This document shows positions 13,685 to 20,400 of a DNA stretch of 20,400 bases, piece after piece. Source of the stretch: Anaerolineales bacterium UBA1429 (GTDB lineage: Bacteria > Chloroflexota > Anaerolineae > UBA1429). The position numbers were made by a program, and so were the translations under genes. The stretch's first letter is position 1; every line of letters starts with the position of its first letter. The notes beneath the pieces were generated by a model. It saw only the letters and a list, made by a program, of their open reading frames with translations. It did not search any database and had not been told where the DNA came from. Location: NCBI GenBank assembly GCA_002329325.1, contig DCTX01000088.1, forward strand, positions 49,272 to 69,671, read 5' to 3'.

Positions 13685-13998
13685 GCGACAAGGCGCGTCC
13701 GCACTGGCAGCCGCTGGCGGACACGGTGCCCGCCGAGGTGTTCAAGGCTGAGGTGGCAGCGTGGGCCCGGCGCATCGGCGTCGAGCCCCAGCGGGTGACC
13801 ATTCGCCGCATGAAGACCAAGTGGGGCAGTTGCTCCACGCGGGGCACCTTGACGTTCAACACCGAGCTGCTGACCCAGCCCGCCGAGCTGCGCCGCCGCG
13901 TAATCGTAGAAGAGCTGCTGCACCTCAAGGTGCCCAATCATGGCAAGTTGTTCAAGGCGCTGCTGCGGAGCTACCTGGCGGAGGGTGAGGCCAGCTAA
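13681..13998 (+). CDS. YgjP/DUF45-type metalloprotease-like protein with altered zinc motif
   Basis: A 105-residue protein of the YgjP/DUF45 (WLM-like) metalloprotease fold. RRMKTKWGSCSTRGTLTFNTELLTQP (about 42-67) is the family's MKTRWGSCS-type segment, and VEELLHLKVPNHGKLFKALLRSYL (about 79-102) holds the metal site. The classical motif HExxH reads EELLH, so the first zinc-binding His is Glu. The later His of PNHGKLF is kept. It overlaps hsdR by 4 bp (ATGA), a sign of translational coupling. Small DUF45 genes are known neighbours of hsdR. The role is unproven, and could be turnover of the restriction subunit or a non-catalytic binding function. Confidence 0.85.
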   Translation: MSDKARPHWQPLADTVPAEVFKAEVAAWARRIGVEPQRVTIRRMKTKWGSCSTRGTLTFNTELLTQPAELRRRVIVEELLHLKVPNHGKLFKALLRSYLAEGEAS

Positions 13999-14056
13999 GG
14001 GAGCTAGACGAGACAACCTGCGACAGCCTCCTGAACTGCGAAGGAATGCGCCCCCT

Positions 14057-14333
14057 GTGACCGAGAGTATCCTCTCCGCGCTCGCCAAGCTCCGCCCGCA
14101 GGCTACCGAGAACCAGCTTATCGAGGGCTGGCCTACCTGCTGAGGGCGCTCCTGGAGCGCTTCTCCCGCGAGGGGCTGCAGGTGGTGAACGCACTCTGGA
14201 GCCTACCCACAAGTGAGGGCTTCGCCAGAGGCCTGATATCCGCATATCAAGCGGGAACTCTGGCATTCATCGAGGTTGGCGCCGATTCCCCTTTGACGCC
14301 GGACTCTGCTCCCCCTGAACCAAGACGGCCCTC
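14057..14333 (+). pseudogene. Small frameshifted reading frame between the restriction operon and the integrase
   Basis: GTG 14057 (AAGGA ten bases upstream) starts VTESILSALAKLRPQATENQLIEG and stops at 14143. In the next frame the text continues smoothly from about 14130 as LAYLLRALLERFSREGLQVVNALWSLPTSEGFARGLISAYQAGTLAFIEVGA. The two pieces join well as one helical protein if one base is missing near 14127-14131. The second frame then runs on as antisense of the integrase gene, so its natural end appears lost. I do not recognise the family. A palindrome TGATAT/ATATCA (14234-14249) lies inside. Decayed gene is my reading; overlapping small genes are possible. Confidence 0.4.
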
Positions 14334-15449
14334 TCACCGTCCCCTCGCCAACGCCCTCCCAATCGCCGCCGTCGCTGCCGAGTCATCCTTGCTGAGGGCA
14401 TGGGCATACACGGCCATTGTGATGGCGCTGTTGGCGTGGCCCAGGCGTTGCGACACTGCCGGGATAGGCAAGCCCTGGGCCAACAGCAAGCTGGCGTGCA
14501 GGTGGCGCAGGCCGTGGGGCGTCATGTGCGGAAGGCCCAGGCGGGCGCACTCGCGGGTCAACGCCCAGCCGACGGTGCTGGCACTCAAGGGGGCGCCCCT
14601 GCGACTGGAGAATACCAGGTCGTCAGCCTGCCAGGCAGCGCCCGTCTGTAGACGCTGTTGAGCCTGTTCTGCCCGCCAAGCCTGCAATACCTGGACGGTC
14701 TCAGCCGGTAAGCTGACGTTCCGGGCCCCTGCCCGCGTCTTGGGCGTTGTGGTGACACGGTCTCCGTCTATCACCTGGGCACTCTGGGCGATGGACAGGG
14801 TCCCCGCGCCCAGGTCTACCCGTTCCCATGTGAGGGCCAACAGTTCACCGAGGCGCGCACCGGTGCTTATGGCCGCCAACCAGAAGGGATGCAGCCAGTG
14901 GCCACGGGTCGCCCCCACGAAGGCGCGCAGTTCGTCGGGCGCCCACAGCTCTTTGCGCACAGGCTGGTAACGGGGTGTATCAACCCGGTCGCATGGGTTG
15001 GCGGCAAGCCAGCCCCAACGCACCGCCAGGGCAAGGGCCTGGCACAGCACTCTGTGGCACTTGAGGGCGGTTTTGGGTTTGCCCGCCCGCTGCCACCTGG
15101 CGTAGAGGCGGGCGATACGGTCAGGGGTGACCTTGGCCAGGGGTGCGCTACCCAGGGCAGGCCGGATGTAGCTATCACAGATGGCGCGGTAGTCCGAGAT
15201 GGTGCGCGGCTTGACGTTGGGGGCCTTGGTCTCTAGCCAGGCATCCAGCAGGTCACCCAGGGTGCGGCGGCCCGAGTCGGGGATGGCGCCGGTGCTGGCG
15301 GCCTGGCGCTTGAGTTCATCGAGCTTGGCGGCGCATTCCGCCCTTGTCCTGCCATAGATGGTCTTGCGCTTGCCATCCACCTGTAGTTGGGCTTGCCAAC
15401 GCCCGTCTTTGCGCTGGAGAAGTGTGCCTTCCCCGTGACTGTGTGCCAT
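14334..15449 (-). CDS. int: Tyrosine recombinase (phage-type integrase) of the element
   Basis: A 371-residue integrase that should catalyse recombination between attP and the tRNA-Ser site. The N-terminal part is basic, with an AP2-like arm-binding stretch (about 9-45), then a SAM-like core-binding domain (about 63-150). The catalytic set is complete: R199 (STGARLGELLALTW), K237 (TPKTRAGARNVSLP), H312 and R315 (PHGLRHLHASLL), H338 (RLGHANSAIT) and Tyr348 (AVYAHAL). ATG 15449 follows GGGAGGGA by five bases. An in-frame extension to 15629 would read through attR and the tRNA remnant and is not real coding. The gene sits 126 bp from attR with arm-type repeats in between, the standard arrangement. 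Confidence 0.95.
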   Translation of the reverse strand: MAHSHGEGTLLQRKDGRWQAQLQVDGKRKTIYGRTRAECAAKLDELKRQAASTGAIPDSGRRTLGDLLDAWLETKAPNVKPRTISDYRAICDSYIRPALGSAPLAKVTPDRIARLYARWQRAGKPKTALKCHRVLCQALALAVRWGWLAANPCDRVDTPRYQPVRKELWAPDELRAFVGATRGHWLHPFWLAAISTGARLGELLALTWERVDLGAGTLSIAQSAQVIDGDRVTTTPKTRAGARNVSLPAETVQVLQAWRAEQAQQRLQTGAAWQADDLVFSSRRGAPLSASTVGWALTRECARLGLPHMTPHGLRHLHASLLLAQGLPIPAVSQRLGHANSAITMAVYAHALSKDDSAATAAIGRALARGR

Positions 15450-15464
15450 CGTGTCCCTCCCAAG

Positions 15465-15510
15465 AGTGCTGTAGAAATGCTGTACTTTCTGCAGGCACCA
15501 ATACAGCACT
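15465..15510. promoter_or_regulatory. Candidate integrase arm-type sites (attR side)
   Basis: AGTGCTGTA (15465-15473) and AATGCTGTA (15476-15484) are spaced 11 bp, with an inverted copy TACAGCACT at 15502-15510. They mirror the set at 172-200 beside attL. In the circular element the two sets would flank the core at about 100 bp on each side. The first copies lie 16-35 bp upstream of the integrase ATG, so bound integrase could also repress its own promoter. Confidence 0.72.
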
Positions 15511-15574
15511 ACATGTTGAGGGACATAGAGGGCATGCCTACTACCTGTTGTGGTAGACAGCACCGGGTGTGTTT

Positions 15575-15638
15575 GGGGCGGTCTCGAAAACCGTTGTGGC
15601 GCTTGCGTCACCGTGGGTTCGAATCCCACCCCCTCCGC
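15575..15638 (+). repeat. attR: 64-bp tRNA-Ser 3' fragment left by integration
   Basis: Exact copy of 20-83, from the 5' side of the anticodon stem to one base past the discriminator. No tRNA 5' half precedes it (15556-15574 is unrelated), so it cannot make a tRNA. It is the displaced 3' end of the original chromosomal gene and defines the right end of the element. Confidence 0.93.
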
Positions 15639-15651
15639 TGGGTAGCGATTC

Positions 15652-15682
15652 AGGCCGCCCCTTGCATGGCAAGGGGCGGCCT
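15652..15682. terminator. Strong hairpin between the tRNA remnant and the kinase operon
   Basis: AGGCCGCCCCTTGC (15652-15665) pairs perfectly with 15669-15682 around the 3-base loop ATG, giving a 14-bp GC-rich stem. It lies 14 bp after the tRNA 3' remnant and 4 bp past the TAA of the convergent kinase gene (15686). It was probably the shared terminator of tRNA-Ser and the kinase operon before integration. U tracts are weak (TTGCTT on plus). Confidence 0.65.
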
Positions 15683-15685
15683 TGC

Positions 15686-17773
15686 TTACCCCCGATCCAG
15701 CACCGCGCGCACTTGCGTCAAGAGAACCTGGGGCGAGAAGGGCTTCTGCAGGAACACCACACCCTCATCCCCCCCTCTGCGATCGGCGATCACGTTGGCG
15801 GTGTAGCCCGAGGTAAAGATCCGCTTGAGCCGCGGGTAGAGGGACCGCAGTTTCTCGGCCAGCTCCCGGCCATTCATCTCCGGCATCACCATGTCGGTGA
15901 TGAGCAGGTCAATCGCATCGGCATGCTCCTTCGCCAGTTCGATGGCTGCGCCGGGGGTCTCGGCTACCAGTACGGTGTAGCCGGCCCTCTCCAGAACGGT
16001 GTGAACGAGGCGCAGGATCGCCGCTTCATCCTCTACGAGCAGCACCGTCTCTTTGCCGCGACGCGGCGCCTCGAGCGATCGCTCGCCCGCCGGCTGGGCC
16101 GCGTCCTGCGCATCGCGCGGGAGGTAGATCCGGAACGTGGTGCCATGCCCCACCTCGCTGTAGACATTGATCAGCCCGTTGTTCTGCTTCACGATGCCAT
16201 AGACGGTGGCCAGCCCCAGACCTGTGCCCCGGCCCGGCGGCTTGGTGGTGAAGAAGGGCTCAAACAGATGGCTCTGCGTCTCCTGGTCCATGCCAGAGCC
16301 ATTGTCAGACACGGTCAGCAGCACATAGTCGCCCGGCGTGCTGCCCAACATCTGGGCACAATACACCTCGTCCAGGGTGCAGTTCTCGGTCTGGATCGCG
16401 ATCTCGCCGATGCCGGTAATCGCATCGCGCGCATTGACACACAGGTTGATCAGGATCTGGTCGATCTGGGAGACGTCGGCCTTGATGGGCCAGAGATCTG
16501 CCGCAGGCACCCATAGCAGCCGGACTTCCTCGCCGATGAGCCGTTGCAGCATGCTGAGCATGTTCTCCACGGCCGTGTTCAGATCCAGCACTTGCGTTCG
16601 TACGGCCTGCTTGCGGGCAAAGGCCAGGAGCTGGTGCGTGAGATCGGCGGAACGCTGGGCTGCCTTGAGAACCTCTTGCAGGTCGGCATGGAGCGAGGTG
16701 CCGGGCTCCGCCTGCGACAGAGCGAGGTCGAGATGCCCGAGCATGACCGTGAGCATGTTGTTATAGTCGTGGGCAATGCTGCCCGCCAGGCGCCCCACCG
16801 ACTCCATCTTTTGCGCCTGGGCGAGCTGAGACTGCAACCTCGCCTGCTCCCTCTCGGCGCTCTTGCGCTCTGTGATGTCGCGAATAAAGACCACACACGC
16901 CTCACGCCCCTCGTACTCGATGGCCACCGAGGTGGTCTCAACGGGCACGCGCGAGCCATCCATGCGGATGTACTCCTGCTCCATGAGGGGCGCCGGCCCC
17001 CCAAGCTCGCACAGACGGCTGAGGCGCCGCCGTACGGCAGCATGATACTCTGGGGCGATCCTCTCCATGAGATCCGTCCCCAGCAGTTCGTCGGCGCTGA
17101 TGGCTCCAAGCAGGGAGAGCATGGCGGGATTGAGGTAGACAAAGCGCTCGTCGGCCTGGACAAAGATCCCCTCCGGGGCCGCCTCGACGAGGGCGCGAAA
17201 ACGCATCTCACTCTGGCCCAATGCCTCTTCGACCTGCTGTCGCGCGGCGATGTCCTGCGCCAGCTCCTCGATCTTGCTCTCCAGCTTGCGAATGAGCGTT
17301 TCGTTGTATCGCTCCAGATAGGCCGAATCCGCCTCCTCTCTCCCCTTCTCCTTGGCAGAAGACCTGTCACCTGATCCCATCTCTCCCTCCGCATCACGCC
17401 TCTGCAGGATGGTTTCCTGGATGATCTCGAAGAGCGCCTCTGGCTCCTCCGGCTTGACGACGAATCGCTCGGCGCCAAGGCTGAGCGCGAACGCGCGATC
17501 GCGCTCGTCAGTATAGGTGGCGGTGTAAAAGATAAAGGGGATCCCACCGAGGCGGACATCGCGCTTCCAGGCGCGGCAAAGGGCAAAGCCATCCATCACA
17601 GGCATGAGGATATCGGTGACGATCAGGTCCGGCGGGCTCTGCCGCGCCAACTCCAGGGCCTGCTCACCGTTGCAGGCCTCTTCCGTCTGGTAACCATGGC
17701 CTTGCAGGAGCACGCGCAGCAGATAGCGGCTCTCCTCGCTATCATCGACAATCAGGACCGTTTTCCCGGTCAT
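15686..17773 (-). CDS. Hybrid sensor histidine kinase, REC-PAS-kinase-REC
   Basis: A 695-residue cytoplasmic signalling protein without membrane segments. The N-terminal receiver domain has acceptor D54 (IVTDILMPVMDG). A coiled-coil linker follows (about 145-195). A PAS domain with its PAC end (about 195-310, VVFIRDITERKSAE) leads into the kinase with phospho-acceptor H335 (GSIAHDYNNML). An HATPase domain follows (NLCVNARDAI, DNGSGM, GTGLGLATVYGIVKQ). A C-terminal receiver has D627 (LLITDMVMPEMNG). HDYNN is typical of kinases with a fused C-terminal receiver. ATG 17773 follows GGAGG by seven bases. It is the last gene of a three-gene operon with 8-11 bp gaps. Its stimulus is unknown. Confidence 0.93.
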   Translation of the reverse strand: MTGKTVLIVDDSEESRYLLRVLLQGHGYQTEEACNGEQALELARQSPPDLIVTDILMPVMDGFALCRAWKRDVRLGGIPFIFYTATYTDERDRAFALSLGAERFVVKPEEPEALFEIIQETILQRRDAEGEMGSGDRSSAKEKGREEADSAYLERYNETLIRKLESKIEELAQDIAARQQVEEALGQSEMRFRALVEAAPEGIFVQADERFVYLNPAMLSLLGAISADELLGTDLMERIAPEYHAAVRRRLSRLCELGGPAPLMEQEYIRMDGSRVPVETTSVAIEYEGREACVVFIRDITERKSAEREQARLQSQLAQAQKMESVGRLAGSIAHDYNNMLTVMLGHLDLALSQAEPGTSLHADLQEVLKAAQRSADLTHQLLAFARKQAVRTQVLDLNTAVENMLSMLQRLIGEEVRLLWVPAADLWPIKADVSQIDQILINLCVNARDAITGIGEIAIQTENCTLDEVYCAQMLGSTPGDYVLLTVSDNGSGMDQETQSHLFEPFFTTKPPGRGTGLGLATVYGIVKQNNGLINVYSEVGHGTTFRIYLPRDAQDAAQPAGERSLEAPRRGKETVLLVEDEAAILRLVHTVLERAGYTVLVAETPGAAIELAKEHADAIDLLITDMVMPEMNGRELAEKLRSLYPRLKRIFTSGYTANVIADRRGGDEGVVFLQKPFSPQVLLTQVRAVLDRG

Positions 17774-17784
17774 CGGTGATCCTC

Positions 17785-18156
17785 CTATCGCGCCCGCAAG
17801 TAGCGCTCCAGCTCAGCCACGAATGTCTCCGGGTTGATGGGCTTCTCGATGTAGCCATTGCAGCCGGCTGCAATGGTCTTCTCACGATCCCCCGTCATGG
17901 CATACGAAGTGACGGCCACGATGGGGATATCTGCCAGGGCAGCGTTGGCGCGCAGCGCGCGGGCGACGGCATAGCCGTCCATGACGGGGAGCTGAATATC
18001 AAGCAAGATCAGATGCGGGTGGAGACGGGCCGCCAGCTCGATACCCTGGGCCCCGTCGGAAGCCGCCGTAACCTGGTAGCCCTGGGATTCCAGCAGAAAC
18101 GTCGTCAGATAGCGATTCTGCTCGTTGTCTTCGATGACGAGTATTCGCTGTTTCAT
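17785..18156 (-). CDS. Single-domain response regulator (CheY/DivK-like)
   Basis: A 123-residue receiver domain with no output domain. It has the acidic pair E9/D10 (VIEDN), acceptor D53 (LLDIQLPVMDG), the conserved Thr/Ser region AVTSYAM and Lys in IEKPINP. VIEDNEQNRYL and GYIEKPINPETF give it a DivK-like look. Such proteins carry phosphate between kinases or bind partner proteins. It lies between two histidine kinase genes, so it is probably a relay or target for one or both. ATG 18156 follows GGGGAGG closely. Its TAG stop touches the ribosome site of the hybrid kinase gene. Confidence 0.93.
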   Translation of the reverse strand: MKQRILVIEDNEQNRYLTTFLLESQGYQVTAASDGAQGIELAARLHPHLILLDIQLPVMDGYAVARALRANAALADIPIVAVTSYAMTGDREKTIAAGCNGYIEKPINPETFVAELERYLRAR

Positions 18157-18164
18157 GACCTCCC

Positions 18165-20400
18165 CTATCCCTCCAGAGGCAGCGTAAAGCTAAAGGTGCT
18201 CCCCCTGCCCCAAACGCTCTCCACATGAACCGTGCCCCCCAGCAGCTCGATCAGGCGGCGACAGATGGCCAGCCCCAGACCGGTGCCCTCGTGCAGGCGC
18301 GAGAGTTCGCTATCGATCTGCCGGAAGGGTTGAAACAGCTTCTCCAAGTTCTCCGCCTTGATGCCGATGCCGCTATCGGCGACCGAGATGCGGACGTGGG
18401 CCGGAGCATGGGCCGTGGCGCCGATGACCTCGGCGGTGAGCGTCACCGAGCCCTGGTCGGTGAATTTGATCGCGTTGTTGAGGATGTTCAGCAATACCTG
18501 CTCCACCCGGCGCGGATCGCTCCACAGGGGGCCCATCTCCGGCATGGGCATGACGCGCAGGGTCAGCCCCTTTTTCTCCGCCAACGGCTTGACGATGGCG
18601 GCCACCTTGGCGATGGACGCCTGCAGGTCAAAGGGCTCGCGGCTCACCTCCAGTTGGTCCGCCTCGATCTTGGAGATATCGAGCACGTCGTTGATCAGCG
18701 CCAACAGGTGGCGGGCGCTGTTCTGCACCATGCCGAGCTGCTTGGCCTGCTCCTGGTTCAGAGGCCCCGCCAACCCCTGCAACAGGATGCCGGTGAACCC
18801 GATGATCGAATTGAGGGGCGTGCGCAGCTCGTGAGACATGGTGGCCAGGAAAGCGGACTTGATGCGATCCGCATCCTGAGCGCGGTCGCGCGCCTCGGCC
18901 AACTCCATGGTACGCTCGGCCACGCGCCGCTCCAGGCTGGCGTTCAGCTCACGGATGTCGTCCTCGGCCCGTCTCAGCTCGGTGATATCGGTGCCGACGC
19001 TCAGGATCTCGGCCACCTGGCCCTGTTCGTCCTGGGCGATCCGGTTGGTCCAGGCGATCCAGACGCGTTCCCCGTTACGGCGCATGTTCTGGTTGACGTT
19101 CTGCTCAAAGGCGACGGGGTTAGCGCAGATCTGCTCCATGAGCGGACGGAGGTCGCGGCCCTGGCTATCCATCTCCGGCACGATGGTGCCGATCACCGGT
19201 TGGCCGATGATCTCCTCTGCCGAATAGCCAAAGAAGCGCTGCCCGAACTCGTTCAGAAAGACGATGCGGCCATCCGATGTCCAGCGCATGATGATGCTGT
19301 TGGCATGCTCGACCAGCTCGCGATACTTGCTCTCGCTCTCGCGCAGGGCCTGTTCGATACGCTTCTGGGGCGTCACATCGCGGATGACCTCAATGGCTCC
19401 CCGGCGCTGGCCTTCTTGATCGTAGAGCGGGGCGGCCGCGCCCCACAGGAAGGCGCCCCGGCCTTCATCCAGATGGGGGACGAAGGCTTCGGCCATGACC
19501 ACATCGCCCTTTCGCTCGAGCGACTCGTAGCCATCTCGGCCCTCCGGCAGAGGCCGATCCAGGAGATCCACCAGGGCGGGACGCGTCCCGCTGTAGAAGG
19601 GCTCGGTCTGGGCATAGTCGTCGCGGCCCATCACGTCCTGCTTGGGGATGCCCGTCATGAGCTCACAGGCCCGGTTCCAGGCGATGACCTGCCCCGTTTC
19701 GTCGAGCACAAAGGTAGCGTCGGGCAGGAACTCGATCACGTTGACGAGATGCTGGTGGGCCCGGCGCAGCGCATCCTCCGTGGCGCGCAAGGAATCCTGG
19801 GAGCCCTGCAGATGGCTGATCATCTCGTTGTACGCGCTGGCCAGCTCGCCCAGCTCGTCGCGCGATGCGAACCGGATGCGCCGGTTCAGGTCCCCGGTGC
19901 GGGCGATGAGATCCGTCTCGCGGGTGAGGACCTTGATCGGGGAGATGGCAAAGCGATGGATGCCCAGGAGCGTCAGGGCGCTCAACACCACCAGCCCGGC
20001 GCCCAGCCCCAGAACGGCCCACAGCATCGTGGTCAGGATGCGCGTCGTGATCTCGGCCTCTGGCACCAGCACGACGAGGTGCCAATCCTGATCGCTGGCC
20101 TTCTGATGAAAGACATAGTGCCGTTGCCCGTCGACCTGAATCGTTGGCGTCGCCGTATCCTCTTGGGTCAACAGCGCCAGGAGCCCCGGCACATACTGTT
20201 CGACGCCTTGCCCCTGCAGGTCCTGCCCCTGGCTTGCCAGGATCATGCCCGCCCGATCCACGAGGAGGAGCTTGCCGGGGGGATCGACCTCGTAGGTCAG
20301 GATGTAGTTGGTCAGGTTTGCCAGGGTGACGTCAACCCCCACAACCCCGTACAGGGCCCCGTTCTCATCCACCAGGGCCTTGACGACGCCGATGTTGATG
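18165..20400 (-). CDS. Membrane sensor histidine kinase, dCache-HAMP-PAS-PAS, 5' end outside window
   Basis: The frame is open to the window edge (it reads INIGVVKALVDENGALYGVVGVDVTL), so the start lies beyond 20400. In order, the visible domains are as follows. First is the distal half of an extracellular dCache ligand-binding domain. A transmembrane segment (TTMLWAVLGLGAGLVVLSALTLLGI, near 19950-20040) and a HAMP linker (ISPIKVLTRETDLIARTGDLNRRI) follow. Two PAS domains end with VIRDVTPQKRIE and VGTDITELRRAE, then a coiled coil. HisKA has its His in ATMSHELRTPLNSIIGF (codon 18831-18833), and HATPase has NILNNAIKFT, DSGIGI and GTGLGLAICRRLIELLGG. It has no receiver of its own, which suits the response regulator gene 8 bp downstream. 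Confidence 0.93.
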   Translation of the reverse strand, partial: INIGVVKALVDENGALYGVVGVDVTLANLTNYILTYEVDPPGKLLLVDRAGMILASQGQDLQGQGVEQYVPGLLALLTQEDTATPTIQVDGQRHYVFHQKASDQDWHLVVLVPEAEITTRILTTMLWAVLGLGAGLVVLSALTLLGIHRFAISPIKVLTRETDLIARTGDLNRRIRFASRDELGELASAYNEMISHLQGSQDSLRATEDALRRAHQHLVNVIEFLPDATFVLDETGQVIAWNRACELMTGIPKQDVMGRDDYAQTEPFYSGTRPALVDLLDRPLPEGRDGYESLERKGDVVMAEAFVPHLDEGRGAFLWGAAAPLYDQEGQRRGAIEVIRDVTPQKRIEQALRESESKYRELVEHANSIIMRWTSDGRIVFLNEFGQRFFGYSAEEIIGQPVIGTIVPEMDSQGRDLRPLMEQICANPVAFEQNVNQNMRRNGERVWIAWTNRIAQDEQGQVAEILSVGTDITELRRAEDDIRELNASLERRVAERTMELAEARDRAQDADRIKSAFLATMSHELRTPLNSIIGFTGILLQGLAGPLNQEQAKQLGMVQNSARHLLALINDVLDISKIEADQLEVSREPFDLQASIAKVAAIVKPLAEKKGLTLRVMPMPEMGPLWSDPRRVEQVLLNILNNAIKFTDQGSVTLTAEVIGATAHAPAHVRISVADSGIGIKAENLEKLFQPFRQIDSELSRLHEGTGLGLAICRRLIELLGGTVHVESVWGRGSTFSFTLPLEG

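Noticed and set aside
15450..15629. 60-residue N-terminal extension of the integrase frame (begins MGFEPTVTQAPQRFSRP)
   Set aside because: It is antisense to attR and the tRNA remnant, a familiar false coding signal of tRNA-Ser sequences. The ATG at 15449 has a strong ribosome site and starts the real protein.
15575..15638. Second tRNA-Ser gene
   Set aside because: The 5' acceptor strand and D arm are missing. Only the 3' 64 bp are present.
15569..17374. Long plus-strand frames opposite the hybrid kinase
   Set aside because: No recognisable domain. The opposite strand encodes a complete kinase with receiver domains.

Overview
The window holds a genomic island of about 15.6 kb inserted in a tRNA-Ser(CGA) gene, followed by about 4.7 kb of flanking chromosome. 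The DNA is GC-rich. Long-stemmed hairpins, a RAYT-type transposase relic and large PAS/HAMP sensor kinases fit a free-living environmental bacterium. Chloroflexota is my best guess from the general look of the proteins, but the sequence does not prove it.

Left boundary (1-293): the tRNA-Ser gene, cut at its 5' end by the window. Its last 64 bp (20-83) recur exactly at 15575-15638. These repeats are attL and attR. Next to attL are integrase arm-site-like repeats and a good intrinsic terminator (244-293).

Left arm (300-1300): no convincing gene, but about ten near-perfect hairpins and one AT-rich stretch beside a replication gene. This is a candidate replication origin or structured RNA region.

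Minus-strand block (1308-4965), read right to left: a small conserved protein (4756-4965), a sigma-70 region-4-like DNA-binding protein (4312-4605), a truncated and frameshifted McrC nuclease relic (3793-4333), and a primase-polymerase-like plus helicase gene. The two halves of that last gene share one reading frame and are separated by a single amber codon at 2394-2396.

Plus-strand block (5222-13998): a type I restriction-modification operon with unusual cargo. The order is hsdM, a Fic AMP-transferase, a dead RAYT transposase, hsdS, an ankyrin-repeat protein, hsdR and a YgjP/DUF45-type metalloprotease-like protein. hsdS/ank and hsdR/protease overlap by 8 and 4 bp. A frameshifted small reading frame follows, then the minus-strand tyrosine recombinase (14334-15449), which sits against attR as expected.

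Flanking chromosome (15639-20400): the terminator that probably once served the tRNA, then a minus-strand two-component operon. In transcription order it encodes a dCache/HAMP/PAS histidine kinase (cut by the window end), a single-domain response regulator and a REC-PAS-kinase-REC hybrid kinase.

Taken together, the recombinase moves the element, the primase-helicase (if still functional) would replicate it, and the restriction operon is its defence or addiction cargo. Three decayed genes (mcrC, RAYT, the 14057-14333 frame) show repeated turnover of modules within it.
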